This document shows positions 1-6,946 of a stretch of 9,634 nucleotides of DNA, one piece after another. The DNA is from Bacillota bacterium (GTDB lineage: Bacteria; Bacillota; Clostridia; Acetivibrionales; DTU013), in contig JAEYON010000127.1 in NCBI GenBank assembly GCA_023411645.1, forward strand, positions 1 to 9,634, read 5' to 3'. The translations under genes and the position numbers were made by a program. The number at the start of each line of letters is the position of its first letter. The first letter of the stretch is position 1. The notes under the pieces were generated by a model. It was not told where the DNA came from. It saw only the letters and a list, made by a program, of their open reading frames with translations, and searched no databases.

Positions 1-1
1 A

Positions 2-124
2 AACAAGCGCATTCGGATATATTCTAAAAGATTTGATGAGATGCATATGCTATTAAGGGATTTGTTACCGGATGGAAAGCCTGTTTTACCAGAGGATCTC
101 AAAAGATCCAAACACCGATACTAA
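2..124 (+). CDS. C-terminal tail of an unidentified protein (partial)
   Basis: An open frame runs in from the left edge and ends at TAA (122-124), giving about 40 residues. The tail is basic and charged: it begins NKRIRIYSKRFDEMHMLL and ends with a K/R-rich segment, DLKRSKHRY. I do not recognise the family. A basic C-terminus next to apparently non-coding DNA could suit a mobile-element protein or a nucleic-acid binder, but nothing in 40 residues proves it. It lies on the opposite strand to the beta-galactosidase and converges on it across about 410 bp. The frame could also be open by chance, so confidence is low. Confidence 0.35.
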   Translation, partial: NKRIRIYSKRFDEMHMLLRDLLPDGKPVLPEDLKRSKHRY

Positions 125-501
125 AGCCTGGTAATGTGAAAAAGAGCACCGCAGAGTACTTGAACACTTTTCGCAGCCTTTGCCAATTTTATCGCTGAAA
201 GCAGGCTGTGTTCAGCTAGAGAATAATGTTTGGCATAAGCTGCGCCTTAACAGGATTGTCACGAACCATACAATCCAGAAGCTTATCCAACCAATGCTTT
301 AATTGGCATGTCTCACCGATCATGAACTTATTAAAACCAGCTTTTGTAACTATATCTATTGCAGCCGCGGTATTGCTGCATTTCGTCAGATTGACACAGA
401 CCCTAGCCAAAAATACGGACGGGGAATGGATGCTTAGTGAGGAACAGTTGATCGCGCGATAAATCCCAACAGAAATACTCAGTGGTGCTAATTAATTGAG
501 C
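125..501. other. Gene-poor stretch, possibly decayed coding DNA
   Basis: I see no gene here that I would defend. Three short open frames overlap: plus strand 226-462 (ATG, 78 codons, no ribosome binding site), plus strand 135-302 (55 codons, no usable start), and minus strand 216-410 (TTG start, 64 codons). The minus frame stays open upstream of its TTG, and it closes at TAG with further stops beyond. None matches a family I know. Overlapping protein-like frames without starts or Shine-Dalgarno sites suggest remnant coding sequence, perhaps of an inserted element. I see no terminal inverted repeats or target-site duplication to confirm that. Confidence 0.4.
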
Positions 502-526
502 CCGGCGGCGGCAACGCCGCCGCCGG
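502..526 (-). terminator. GC-rich perfect hairpin after the beta-galactosidase stop
   Basis: An 11-bp perfect stem (CCGGCGGCGGC, 502-512; GCCGCCGCCGG, 516-526) closes a 3-nt loop and starts 8 nt after the TAG stop of the minus-strand galactosidase. Position and stability fit a transcription end or an RNA 3' stabiliser. On the minus strand the stem is followed by CTCAATTAATTA, which is AT-rich but not a real U tract, so intrinsic termination may be weak. Confidence 0.55.
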
Positions 527-534
527 AAGAGTCT

Positions 535-2631
535 CTACGCAATCACTGCCCTTTTTAGAACCGCAACTCCATATGGCTTGAGCGTCACTTGCACCGGATT
601 TGATTCACCAGTCAGAAGCTCTTCCTGTGATATATTTGCTCCTATATCCACCGTCTTTGTTTCTTCAGAAAAATTCATTACAAATATATATTCGCTTATA
701 CCATCGGATCTGACCTGAGCCGTAACACCAGTGGGAAGCTCAGTATCAAGCACCCGTTTCAGCTTCAGCTTTAAGATCAGGCTGGTATAAAAGTCTGATA
801 GAAAGCTTTCATCAAATCTTGAGGCCATATACCAGGCTCTTCCCGCTCCAAAGGTGTTTACGGTCAGCGCCGGTCTTCCGGCATAAAAATCCTGACTGTA
901 TACGCCCAATGTTTGCGCTGTTTCCGCATGAATCAGTTCGCAGAAATCTACTGCCCGGTACTCTCCCTGCAGACCCGGCATACTATCGTCCATCATTTTG
1001 CCGTCAGCCGACATTATAATGCCGTTGCTGTCCCCCGGATAAAGACTGTCGATTTCCTCGGCCCATATCCCGGTCACTTTGCGCAGCGGCCCAGGAAAGC
1101 CTCCCAGGAAGCACAGATCATTTTCATCCACATATCCGGTGGCATAGGTAGTGACAAAAGTACCTCCGTTTTTAACAAAGGTCTCTACCCGCTCGGCTAC
1201 GCCCGGTCTTACCATGTAAAGCATCGGCGCAATCAACAGCCTGTAGCTAGAAAAATCGCAATCCATATCGATTACATCCACAGGAATGCCTTTGTTCCAG
1301 AATGTCCTGTAATGCTCCATGCATGTCTGCTCATACTTTTTTCTGTCCTTCGAAAAACCCTGTGCATCCTCTATCGCCCAACGGTTTTCCCAATCATAAA
1401 TGACTGCGACCTCCGGCTGCACAGTAGTACCCACAAGGCCGTCCAGCTTCTTCAATACTCCTCCGACCTCGGCTACGTCTGCAAATACACGAGTGTTCTC
1501 GTGCCCGCAGTGATCCACTACAGCCCCATGAAGCTTCTCTGAAGCACCGCGGCTCTTTCTCCACTGAAAGTACTGCACGGTATCAGAACCGTGTGCAACC
1601 GCCTGCAACGATGATAACAGATGCATACCGGGTTTTTTCAGTTTACAAACCTGCTGCCAGTTCACATGGCTCGGCGTGCTCTCCATCAGCATAAAGGGCT
1701 TCCCGCCTTTCAATGAACGGTTAATGTCATGAATAAAGGAGATATTTGCCGCTAACTCCCATGTTCTCTGATGATCATTATGCCACATCGGATAATTGTC
1801 CCAGGATACTACATCCACTTCCCCGGCAAATTTCCAGTAATTTAAACCGGGATAAGTTCCCATGAAGTTTGTAGTAATCGGGATATCCGGCGTCAGTTCT
1901 CTGAGCGGCTTAATTTCATTTTTATAAAAGTCAACGGTCTGATCGGTCACAAAACGCTTCCAATCAAGGTTATGCCCGTGTATCTGGTTTTCACCATGCG
2001 GTGAAGGCGATTCCAGTTGTGACCAGTCATTGAACCGGTGGCTCCAGAAACCCGTCCACCAGGCGTGGTTTAACTGTTTCAGATCGTTGTTATACTTTTT
2101 GCGCAACCAATCGCGGAAGGCTTCCTGACATAGCTCACAGTGGCACTCACCGCCATATTCATTGGAAATATGCCATGCCAGAAGGGCTGGGTGATCCTTA
2201 TAACGCTCCGCAAGCTTGCGGTTGATAATGGCGGCTTTTTCACGATAGACGGGTGATGTGAAGCAATGATTGTGCCTCTGCCCATGAAGGTTTCTATGCC
2301 TGTTTTCCTGAACACGCAGTATTTCCGGATATTTTTGTGACATCCATGCCGGCTTTGCGCCAGTCGGTGTAGCAAGGATAGCATAGGCATTATTTTCTGC
2401 CAGTTTGTCCATGATCGTATCCAGCCATCCAAACTCAAACCTGCCTTCTTCCGGCTCAAGGGAGGACCAGGAGAAAATGCCCACCGACATGACATTGCAA
2501 CCGGAGAGCTTCATCAGTCTCATATCCTCATCCCAGATCTCCGGCGTATCCATCCACTGATCAGGGTTGTAGTCTCCCCCGTGAAGCATGGCCGCGCATT
2601 TTTTGCTTATTGGGTCATACTTTTGCTTCAT
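535..2631 (-). CDS. GH42 family beta-galactosidase
   Basis: A 698-residue cytoplasmic glycoside hydrolase of family 42; these retaining enzymes release terminal beta-galactose from short galactosides. The N-terminal barrel spans about residues 12-390. The acid/base is E158 in HISNEYGG and the nucleophile is E317 in MLMESTPSHVNW. C123, C163, C165 and C168 reproduce the four-cysteine zinc site (CxCxxC plus one upstream Cys) of Thermus-type GH42 enzymes. A trimerisation (GH42M-like) domain follows at about 400-620 and a small beta C-terminal domain at about 630-690. Length is typical and there is no signal peptide. The ATG at 2629-2631 has GGAGG (2640-2644) 8 nt upstream, which fixes the start. 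No permease, galactokinase or regulator lies nearby, so it is probably monocistronic and fed by an importer elsewhere. The true substrate (lactose, galactan oligosaccharides or host glycans) cannot be read from the sequence. Confidence 0.95.
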   Translation of the reverse strand: MKQKYDPISKKCAAMLHGGDYNPDQWMDTPEIWDEDMRLMKLSGCNVMSVGIFSWSSLEPEEGRFEFGWLDTIMDKLAENNAYAILATPTGAKPAWMSQKYPEILRVQENRHRNLHGQRHNHCFTSPVYREKAAIINRKLAERYKDHPALLAWHISNEYGGECHCELCQEAFRDWLRKKYNNDLKQLNHAWWTGFWSHRFNDWSQLESPSPHGENQIHGHNLDWKRFVTDQTVDFYKNEIKPLRELTPDIPITTNFMGTYPGLNYWKFAGEVDVVSWDNYPMWHNDHQRTWELAANISFIHDINRSLKGGKPFMLMESTPSHVNWQQVCKLKKPGMHLLSSLQAVAHGSDTVQYFQWRKSRGASEKLHGAVVDHCGHENTRVFADVAEVGGVLKKLDGLVGTTVQPEVAVIYDWENRWAIEDAQGFSKDRKKYEQTCMEHYRTFWNKGIPVDVIDMDCDFSSYRLLIAPMLYMVRPGVAERVETFVKNGGTFVTTYATGYVDENDLCFLGGFPGPLRKVTGIWAEEIDSLYPGDSNGIIMSADGKMMDDSMPGLQGEYRAVDFCELIHAETAQTLGVYSQDFYAGRPALTVNTFGAGRAWYMASRFDESFLSDFYTSLILKLKLKRVLDTELPTGVTAQVRSDGISEYIFVMNFSEETKTVDIGANISQEELLTGESNPVQVTLKPYGVAVLKRAVIA

Positions 2632-2681
2632 ATCTTAGTCCTCCATTTTATATAATATTATTAATAAATATTTCCATTTAT

Positions 2682-2690
2682 ATTTTACCA
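2682..2690 (-). promoter_or_regulatory. Possible extended -10 for the beta-galactosidase gene
   Basis: On the minus strand TGGTAAAAT (TGn plus a near-consensus -10) lies about 50 bp before the galactosidase start and would give a leader of roughly 44 nt. I see no good -35 at the right distance. Very AT-rich DNA follows (2645-2681), so chance -10 matches are likely. Confidence 0.3.
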
Positions 2691-2796
2691 TACCGGATGT
2701 CTGTCTGCACGCTGAAAACTTATATTCTATGTTTTGTTCATAGCTCCCCTATGGAATTATTTTCAATGCAAAGCTAATGAATATTTTATATATGTA

Positions 2797-2825
2797 TTGC
2801 ATATTTATTCATTATTGTGTATAAT
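2797..2825 (+). promoter_or_regulatory. Sigma-A type promoter of the argD-like gene
   Basis: TTGCAT (2797-2802), a 17-bp spacer, and a perfect TATAAT (2820-2825) sit ahead of the aminotransferase. Transcription would begin near 2832 and leave a leader of about 108 nt before the ATG at 2941. The -35 keeps only the TTG core, while the -10 is ideal. Two ARG-box-like palindromes overlap this promoter, so a bound repressor would block RNA polymerase directly. Confidence 0.75.
2798..2811. promoter_or_regulatory. ARG-box-like operator 1 (ArgR site candidate)
   Basis: TGCATATTTATTCA matches the ARG box core TGAATWWWWATTCA at 13 of 14 positions. It overlaps the -35 and the spacer of the aminotransferase promoter. 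ArgR/AhrC with arginine represses biosynthetic genes from such sites, which fits the argD-like gene downstream. The assignment is inferred from the match; argR itself is not in the window. Confidence 0.55.
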
Positions 2826-2831
2826 TATACG
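2818..2831. promoter_or_regulatory. ARG-box-like operator 2 covering the -10
   Basis: TGTATAATTATACG matches the ARG box core at 11 of 14 positions and contains the perfect 12-bp palindrome GTATAATTATAC (2819-2830). It covers the -10 hexamer. It starts exactly 20 bp after operator 1, equal to two 18-bp ARG boxes separated by 2 bp, which is within the spacing known for tandem ArgR sites. A weaker third match (TGAATATTTTATAT, 2778-2791, 10 of 14) lies exactly 20 bp before operator 1. Confidence 0.5.
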
Positions 2832-2940
2832 CAATACAGGAAGGGTGGTCTGCACAGTCTTCAGCTCGAAACAAGTGATACGGCATGTTTCCTCATTACA
2901 GACCGAACTGTTATATAATCTGCCAACGGAGGTGTAGCCA

Positions 2941-4143
2941 ATGAAGAATTCATACACTAATCATTTGCTGGAGCAGGCCCGGCGGGACATCTTATTCACA
3001 GCATTAAGACCTGATATTGTTATGGAAAAAGGAAAGGGAATGTACCTGTGGGATACAGACGGCAAAAAGTACCTTGACTTTATCGGCGGCTGGGCAGTGA
3101 ACTGCTTAGGGCACAGCCCTGATGCAATTACACTTGCATTGTCTGAGCAGGCTGCCAAGCTGGTTAACGCCAGTCCCACCTTTTATAACGTACCAATGAT
3201 TCAACTGGCAAATCTACTCACTGATCATTCCTGCTTTGACCGGGTGTTTTTCACCAGTACAGGTGCCGAAGCCAACGAAGGAGCGATCAAGCTGGCCAGA
3301 AAATATGGTGCGAAGAAGCTTGACGGCGCATTTGAGATCATAACGACAAATGGCAGCTTCCATGGGCGTACCCTTGCCACGATGTCTGCCACAGGCAAAA
3401 AACATTGGGAGACGCTGTTTGAGCCAAAGGTTCCCGGATTTATCCATGTTCCTTTTAATGACATTGATGCTGCGGCCGCGGCAGTCAATTCCGGCACCTG
3501 CGCAATCATGCTTGAGCCGGTACAGGGCGAGGGCGGTGTAAATGTAGCCGATGAAGCATATATTAAGGCGCTGCGAAGGCTTTGTACCGATAAGAGTATT
3601 CTTCTGATCTTTGATGAAGTGCAAACAGGGTTTGGGCGGATTGGCAAGCTGTTTGCCTATGAGCACTTTGGGATCGAGCCGGATATCATGACCCTGGCAA
3701 AAGGAATCGGCGGAGGCTTTCCATTGGGTGCCATGCTGACAAAGGAAAAATTTAATCTGTTTGATACCGGAGATCAGGGAGGCACCTATACCGGACAGCC
3801 TTTGGCCATGGCTGTCGGTCTTGCTGTTATAAAGGAGCTCCTGCAAAAGCAGCTTCCGCAAAGAGCAGCCATCATGGGAGATTACCTTAAAGAGCGGCTT
3901 AAGGAGCTGTCTGAGGAGTGTCCCATTTCAAATATCAGAGGGATTGGGCTGCTGATTGCGTTTGATCTGGCCGAGCCCATCGGAAAGGACATTGTTTCAG
4001 AATGCCTGAAAGACGGGTTAATTCTAAATTCCCCTCAGCCTTCAACTATTCGCTTTATGCCTCCTCTGATCGTGACAAAGCATGACATCGATGCCATGCT
4101 TGAAATACTGAGCGGGGTTCTTTTCAGAGTCTTACACCGATAA
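2941..4143 (+). CDS. argD: Acetylornithine aminotransferase-type class III transaminase
   Basis: A 400-residue PLP-dependent class III (ornithine/acetylornithine type) aminotransferase. ArgD converts N-acetylglutamate semialdehyde plus glutamate to N-acetylornithine and 2-oxoglutarate in arginine synthesis. The PLP lysine is K254 in TLAKGIGGGFPLGA. D225 (IFDEVQTGFGR) should contact the pyridine nitrogen, STGAEANE (106-113) is the phosphate-binding loop, and FHGRT (140-144) is also conserved. The C-terminal RFMPPL motif is usual for the family. The ATG has GGAGGTG (2928-2934) 6 nt upstream. No other arg gene is adjacent, so the name rests on similarity and on the ARG-box-like sites over its promoter. 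Some relatives act on other omega-amino acids such as 4-aminobutyrate, and the segment CLGHSPDAI differs slightly from the common LGHxHP. The gene converges on the DUF3048 gene with a 2-bp gap. Confidence 0.82.
   Translation: MKNSYTNHLLEQARRDILFTALRPDIVMEKGKGMYLWDTDGKKYLDFIGGWAVNCLGHSPDAITLALSEQAAKLVNASPTFYNVPMIQLANLLTDHSCFDRVFFTSTGAEANEGAIKLARKYGAKKLDGAFEIITTNGSFHGRTLATMSATGKKHWETLFEPKVPGFIHVPFNDIDAAAAAVNSGTCAIMLEPVQGEGGVNVADEAYIKALRRLCTDKSILLIFDEVQTGFGRIGKLFAYEHFGIEPDIMTLAKGIGGGFPLGAMLTKEKFNLFDTGDQGGTYTGQPLAMAVGLAVIKELLQKQLPQRAAIMGDYLKERLKELSEECPISNIRGIGLLIAFDLAEPIGKDIVSECLKDGLILNSPQPSTIRFMPPLIVTKHDIDAMLEILSGVLFRVLHR
4078..4101 (-). terminator. Near-perfect palindrome in the argD 3' end; possible terminator of the DUF3048 gene
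   Basis: AAGCATGACATC/GATGCCATGCTT pairs at 11 of 12 positions (one A/C mismatch) and lies inside the last part of argD. Read on the minus strand it sits 44 nt beyond the stop of the converging lipoprotein gene and is followed by TTTGTC. With only 2 bp between the two stops, any terminator must lie within the neighbouring gene, and this is the best hairpin I see. The short U run makes termination uncertain, and codon constraint could have produced the repeat by chance. Confidence 0.3.
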
Positions 4144-4145
4144 TT

Positions 4146-5219
4146 TTACTCAATAGTCACCTTCGCATTCACCGGCATAATCTGTATCCAGGTCTGACCA
4201 CGGTTTAGCAGTATCGGGTTGCCTGCCTCATCCGAGTATTTTGTCTGTGCTCTCCTGGATTCCTTGGACCATTTCAGGTCGATCGCCATACCGTTGGTTA
4301 TGAAATAACCCTTTCCGGAGCCAATTGTGTTCATCTCCTGGCGACCGGCCGAATCCCCCTTTATGTCGTAATTGGGTACAAACTGCACAATGATGTTTTT
4401 TGCTTCCAACTGCTTTTCAGAAACTCTCTCCATATGCTCCTTGCCGTAGCGAAAACGCTTGTAAAGGCCTGTAGATCTGTCATATTCATATTTTGAGGTC
4501 ATCGATGGATACTTCAGCGTAATCACCGAAGCGGTACTTCCCGCTCCTGGAGTTGCGTCCGTCAGATTGTATGTAAACGGAAACTCTACAGCTGCCGTTT
4601 CATTAAATTTCTTTTTCAGGGCGTACGCCTTCAGCTTTTCCATTGAAGTGTAGGAATCCTGCCAATTCCTTCTGTCATTCGTCAGGTCCCAAAAGACATC
4701 CGGTCCTAAATACAGCCCGTCAATCTCATTAATCTTAAATTTCGGGATATCCCTCCCTGCCTGGGGACTTCCGCCGTAATGTACATATATAGCGTCATAT
4801 TCCATACTGTAATCAAGGAAATAATCTCTGGCGCTTCTGACAGGCCCGATCATTTCCGGCTCTGTGCCCCAAAATACCGGCATCAGCCTGGTCAGGCCGC
4901 CTTCAACAATTACTTCATAAACGATCTGCGCCTGATTCAAGCCTCCCTGTGGCAACACTCTCGTGCCCTCATTGTCAATCATGACTGCAAACGGCCGGAT
5001 ACCGGTCTTTGGAATGGAATAATCGTCCTCAATGGGCTTGATTGAATCCGCTGCTTCCGTCGGCTCCGGTGTTACTTCCTGTGTTGTTGCAGGCTCCGGG
5101 AGGACAGTCTCCTCTGCCACTGCCGGCAAGGCTTCTTCCTCAACTTCTTCGGATCCGCAGCCAGTAAAAAATATTGTCATCAGACTCAGCACTAAATAAA
5201 ACAGAACTACTTTACGCAT
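4146..5219 (-). CDS. DUF3048 (YerB-like) lipoprotein
   Basis: A 357-residue predicted lipoprotein. The signal peptide (MRK, then a hydrophobic stretch to residue 18) ends in the lipobox FTGC with C21 as the lipidated cysteine, so the mature protein should be tethered outside the membrane. Residues 22-65 form an acidic, Pro/Thr-rich linker. The DUF3048 region shows RPFAVMIDN (75-83), QAQIVYEVIVEGG (96-108), IGPVRSARDYF (124-134) and HYGGSPQA (147-154), all typical of the YerB family; the smaller C-terminal DUF3048 part covers about 240-357. The biochemical role of the family is not known to me. The start is supported by AGGAGGA (5225-5231), 5 nt before the ATG. It diverges from the PilZ gene across 213 bp and converges on argD. 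I found no convincing promoter for it; the best is a TATCAT-like -10 without a -35. Confidence 0.92.
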   Translation of the reverse strand: MRKVVLFYLVLSLMTIFFTGCGSEEVEEEALPAVAEETVLPEPATTQEVTPEPTEAADSIKPIEDDYSIPKTGIRPFAVMIDNEGTRVLPQGGLNQAQIVYEVIVEGGLTRLMPVFWGTEPEMIGPVRSARDYFLDYSMEYDAIYVHYGGSPQAGRDIPKFKINEIDGLYLGPDVFWDLTNDRRNWQDSYTSMEKLKAYALKKKFNETAAVEFPFTYNLTDATPGAGSTASVITLKYPSMTSKYEYDRSTGLYKRFRYGKEHMERVSEKQLEAKNIIVQFVPNYDIKGDSAGRQEMNTIGSGKGYFITNGMAIDLKWSKESRRAQTKYSDEAGNPILLNRGQTWIQIMPVNAKVTIE

Positions 5220-5341
5220 GAAAATCCTCCTGTGTATAAACCAAGAAGAAATAAGCTGTATGAGAGCTTTACTTCTTTAATGATATATAATTCTAGTAAA
5301 CTGCCTGAAATCCTTTTATGGGGAATATAAAAATAATTTAC

Positions 5342-5370
5342 TTGGAAAAATGTTCAAATACAGATATAAT
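5342..5370 (+). promoter_or_regulatory. Sigma-A promoter of the PilZ gene
   Basis: TTGGAA (5342-5347), a 17-bp spacer and a perfect TATAAT (5365-5370) give a start of transcription near 5377. This helps decide the start codon: the ATG at 5382 would lie within about 5 nt of the RNA 5' end and has no Shine-Dalgarno, whereas the ATG at 5433 has one. Confidence 0.75.
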
Positions 5371-5432
5371 AGAGTTGTGCTATGTTAACGTCAGTGGTAA
5401 GGCTTTACAAGTATAAACAGGAGCGACCATTT

Positions 5433-6104
5433 ATGAACCTAAACGAAATCAAGTTAGGCACAAGACTTGAGCTGGAACTGATTGACATTAGCGGAGAGAA
5501 AGTGGGTAGCACATATGTCAGTCAGCTGCTGGAGCATCAGGACGATACTCTGCTTTATATTTCAGCGCCAATATATGAAGCACGGCTTGTATATATCCCG
5601 GACGGTACGCTTATTCATTTGACATTTATTCATGGCAGACAAGGACTGTTCGAATTTACAGCAAGAGTAAAGTCAAAGGAATTTCGGGACAATGTTGCCG
5701 TCTTGCTAATTGAACCTAATAGTGAAATCGAGAAGATTCAGCGCAGAATGAATTACAGACTGGAAATTGTCTTAGATGTGCTGATGTGGCTTCCAACTGC
5801 AGATATGAAAAATCCTGTCAAAGCCTACACAAAAAATATCAGCGGTTCCGGCCTTTGCATCATTTCTGAGATTGATATCCCAAAACACACAGAAATAAAG
5901 ATCGATCTTGAGCTTTCTACGGAGATGAACATCAGCGCCAAATGTCTCATTCTGAGAAGCACCGCTGGAGAACTCAGGAAGGTGAAGAGTTATGAGCTTG
6001 GAATGTACTTTACGGAAATCTCCATGAAGAGTAAGGAAGCCCTGATCAAGTTCATCTATCACGAGCAGAGAATGCTAATAAAAAAGGATAAAACAAAAAA
6101 TTAA
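5433..6104 (+). CDS. PilZ domain cyclic-di-GMP receptor, YcgR/YpfA-like
   Basis: A 223-residue cytoplasmic protein with an N-terminal YcgR-N-like beta domain (about residues 6-95) and a C-terminal PilZ domain (about 100-220). The cyclic-di-GMP motifs are intact: RxxxR is R105-R109 within QRRMNYR, and the NxSxxG motif is N135, S137, G140 within KNISGSGLC. YcgR-type proteins bind cyclic-di-GMP and slow the flagellar motor or otherwise control motility or surface traits. No flagellar or cyclase gene is in the window, so its target is unknown. The start is taken at ATG 5433 because AGGAG (5419-5423) lies 9 nt upstream; an in-frame ATG at 5382 would add 17 residues but has no ribosome binding site and nearly coincides with the predicted transcript start. 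A terminator hairpin follows 3 nt after the stop. Confidence 0.9.
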   Translation: MNLNEIKLGTRLELELIDISGEKVGSTYVSQLLEHQDDTLLYISAPIYEARLVYIPDGTLIHLTFIHGRQGLFEFTARVKSKEFRDNVAVLLIEPNSEIEKIQRRMNYRLEIVLDVLMWLPTADMKNPVKAYTKNISGSGLCIISEIDIPKHTEIKIDLELSTEMNISAKCLILRSTAGELRKVKSYELGMYFTEISMKSKEALIKFIYHEQRMLIKKDKTKN

Positions 6105-6107
6105 AAC

Positions 6108-6137
6108 CCCGAAGGCGCTCTTGCTGAAGCCCTCGGG
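6108..6137. terminator. Bidirectional terminator between the PilZ and DUF1292 genes
   Basis: CCCGAAGGC (6108-6116) pairs with GCCCTCGGG (6129-6137) with one mismatch and a 12-nt loop. On the minus strand it is followed by TTTTAATTTTTTG, a good U tract for ending the ruvX–DUF1292 transcript. On the plus strand the stem starts 3 nt after the PilZ stop and is followed by ATTGTTTA, a weaker tract. The U tract for the minus strand overlaps the last codons of the PilZ gene. Confidence 0.75.
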
Positions 6138-6176
6138 ATTGTTTACGCATAATGATCCGTTCTTATGGATTGGTAC

Positions 6177-6470
6177 TCAGTCCTCCTCAGAACCAAATTC
6201 TTCTTCCATTCTGCTCTGAAATTCGTTGAAGACCTCTTCCAGTTCGTCATCATCGTCTATCGTCACAAAAGAATCTTCGCCATCATCACCGTGCTCAACC
6301 TTCAGTATAATGATCTCCTCGTCCTCCGAATCATCATCCTCTTCTTCCTCCAAAGGAGCCAGAACAACATATTCGTTATCATTCATATTGATTGTATCAA
6401 TGTGTTCAAATTCGACTTCATCGCCATTTTCATCCACCAATATAACTATATCATCTCTTTCGTCTTCCAT
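6177..6470 (-). CDS. DUF1292 (UPF0473, YrzB-like) acidic protein
   Basis: A 97-residue, strongly acidic soluble protein. It opens with DIVILVDENGDEVEFEHIDTI, a beta-rich start typical of DUF1292, then has an Asp/Glu-rich stretch (residues 41-52) and an acidic C-terminus. The family's function is not established. In Firmicutes it is normally encoded just after ruvX, as here. The ATG at 6468-6470 has GGGAGG (6478-6483) 7 nt upstream. It starts 38 nt after the ruvX stop, so the two are very likely cotranscribed, and the transcript ends at the hairpin at 6108-6137. The opposite strand shows a Ser-rich open frame that is only the complement of the acidic codons. Confidence 0.9.
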   Translation of the reverse strand: MEDERDDIVILVDENGDEVEFEHIDTINMNDNEYVVLAPLEEEEDDDSEDEEIIILKVEHGDDGEDSFVTIDDDDELEEVFNEFQSRMEEEFGSEED

Positions 6471-6508
6471 TAAAAAACCTCCCTTCCTTTGTCATAAATA
6501 CCATACCC

Positions 6509-6925
6509 TTATTTTGCCCTACTGTCAAGATATCCCTGCAATATTAATACAGCCGCAATCCTGTCGACTGATCCTTTCTTCTTTGATGTCTTCATCCCCA
6601 CCTCATGCATGATTCGGTTAGCGGCAACCGTTGTCAGCCTCTCATCCCAACTTACAACTTCAATTCCTGTCATGTCCGAAAGAAGCTCTCCAAAAGCAAT
6701 CGCCTTTTCACCGCTGGGTCCGATCGTTCCGTTCATATTTTTGGGAAGTCCGATCACAAATTTCTCAGCTTGGTACTGCTCTGCAAGCTGCTTTATTTTT
6801 TCAGCAGGTTTTTCCATCGAACCCTTCCATGAAATCGTCTCAAGTCCCTGCGCCGTCCATCCCATCGGATCGCTTACAGCGACCCCAATTCTACTGTCCC
6901 CAAAATCTATGCCCATTATTCGCAT
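6509..6925 (-). CDS. ruvX: RuvX/YqgF family Holliday junction resolvase-like nuclease
   Basis: A 138-residue RNase H-fold protein of the RuvX/YqgF family, full length for the family. Members are described as Holliday-junction resolvase-like and also as acting in 16S rRNA 5'-end maturation. The acidic active-site residues are present: D7 in GIDFGDSRIGVAVSD, E95 in WDERLTT, and D121 in SVDRIAAVLILQ. The ATG has GGGAGG (6931-6936) 5 nt upstream. The gene begins 21 nt after the stop of the aldo/keto reductase and is followed by DUF1292, so all three appear to share one transcript. In most Firmicutes ireB lies directly before ruvX; here the reductase gene and a terminator separate them. Confidence 0.95.
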   Translation of the reverse strand: MRIMGIDFGDSRIGVAVSDPMGWTAQGLETISWKGSMEKPAEKIKQLAEQYQAEKFVIGLPKNMNGTIGPSGEKAIAFGELLSDMTGIEVVSWDERLTTVAANRIMHEVGMKTSKKKGSVDRIAAVLILQGYLDSRAK

Positions 6926-6946
6926 AAAAACCTCCCAAAAGCATCA

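Noticed and set aside
913..1542. 209-codon plus-strand frame inside the galactosidase gene
   Set aside because: It is fully antisense to a clear GH42 coding sequence with all catalytic residues, and has no ribosome binding site.
2841..2855. AAGGGTGGTCTGCAC resembling the T-box core (GGGTGGNACCGCG)
   Set aside because: It lies about 10 nt after the predicted transcript start, with no room for a specifier stem, and the ACCGCG half is absent; no terminator/antiterminator pair is seen.
2914..2919. A second TATAAT close to the argD start
   Set aside because: There is no -35 at a usable distance (CCTCAT), and a start from it would put the transcript end on or after the ribosome binding site.
2734..2937. 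67-codon plus-strand open frame before argD
   Set aside because: It spans the promoter and ARG-box-like sites of argD, has no Shine-Dalgarno, and its translation resembles no family.
3214..3861. 215-codon minus-strand frame inside argD
   Set aside because: It is antisense to a well-conserved aminotransferase, and the translation has no recognisable motif.
6226..6612. Ser-rich plus-strand frame over the DUF1292 gene
   Set aside because: Ser runs are the complement of the Asp/Glu codons of the real acidic protein on the minus strand.
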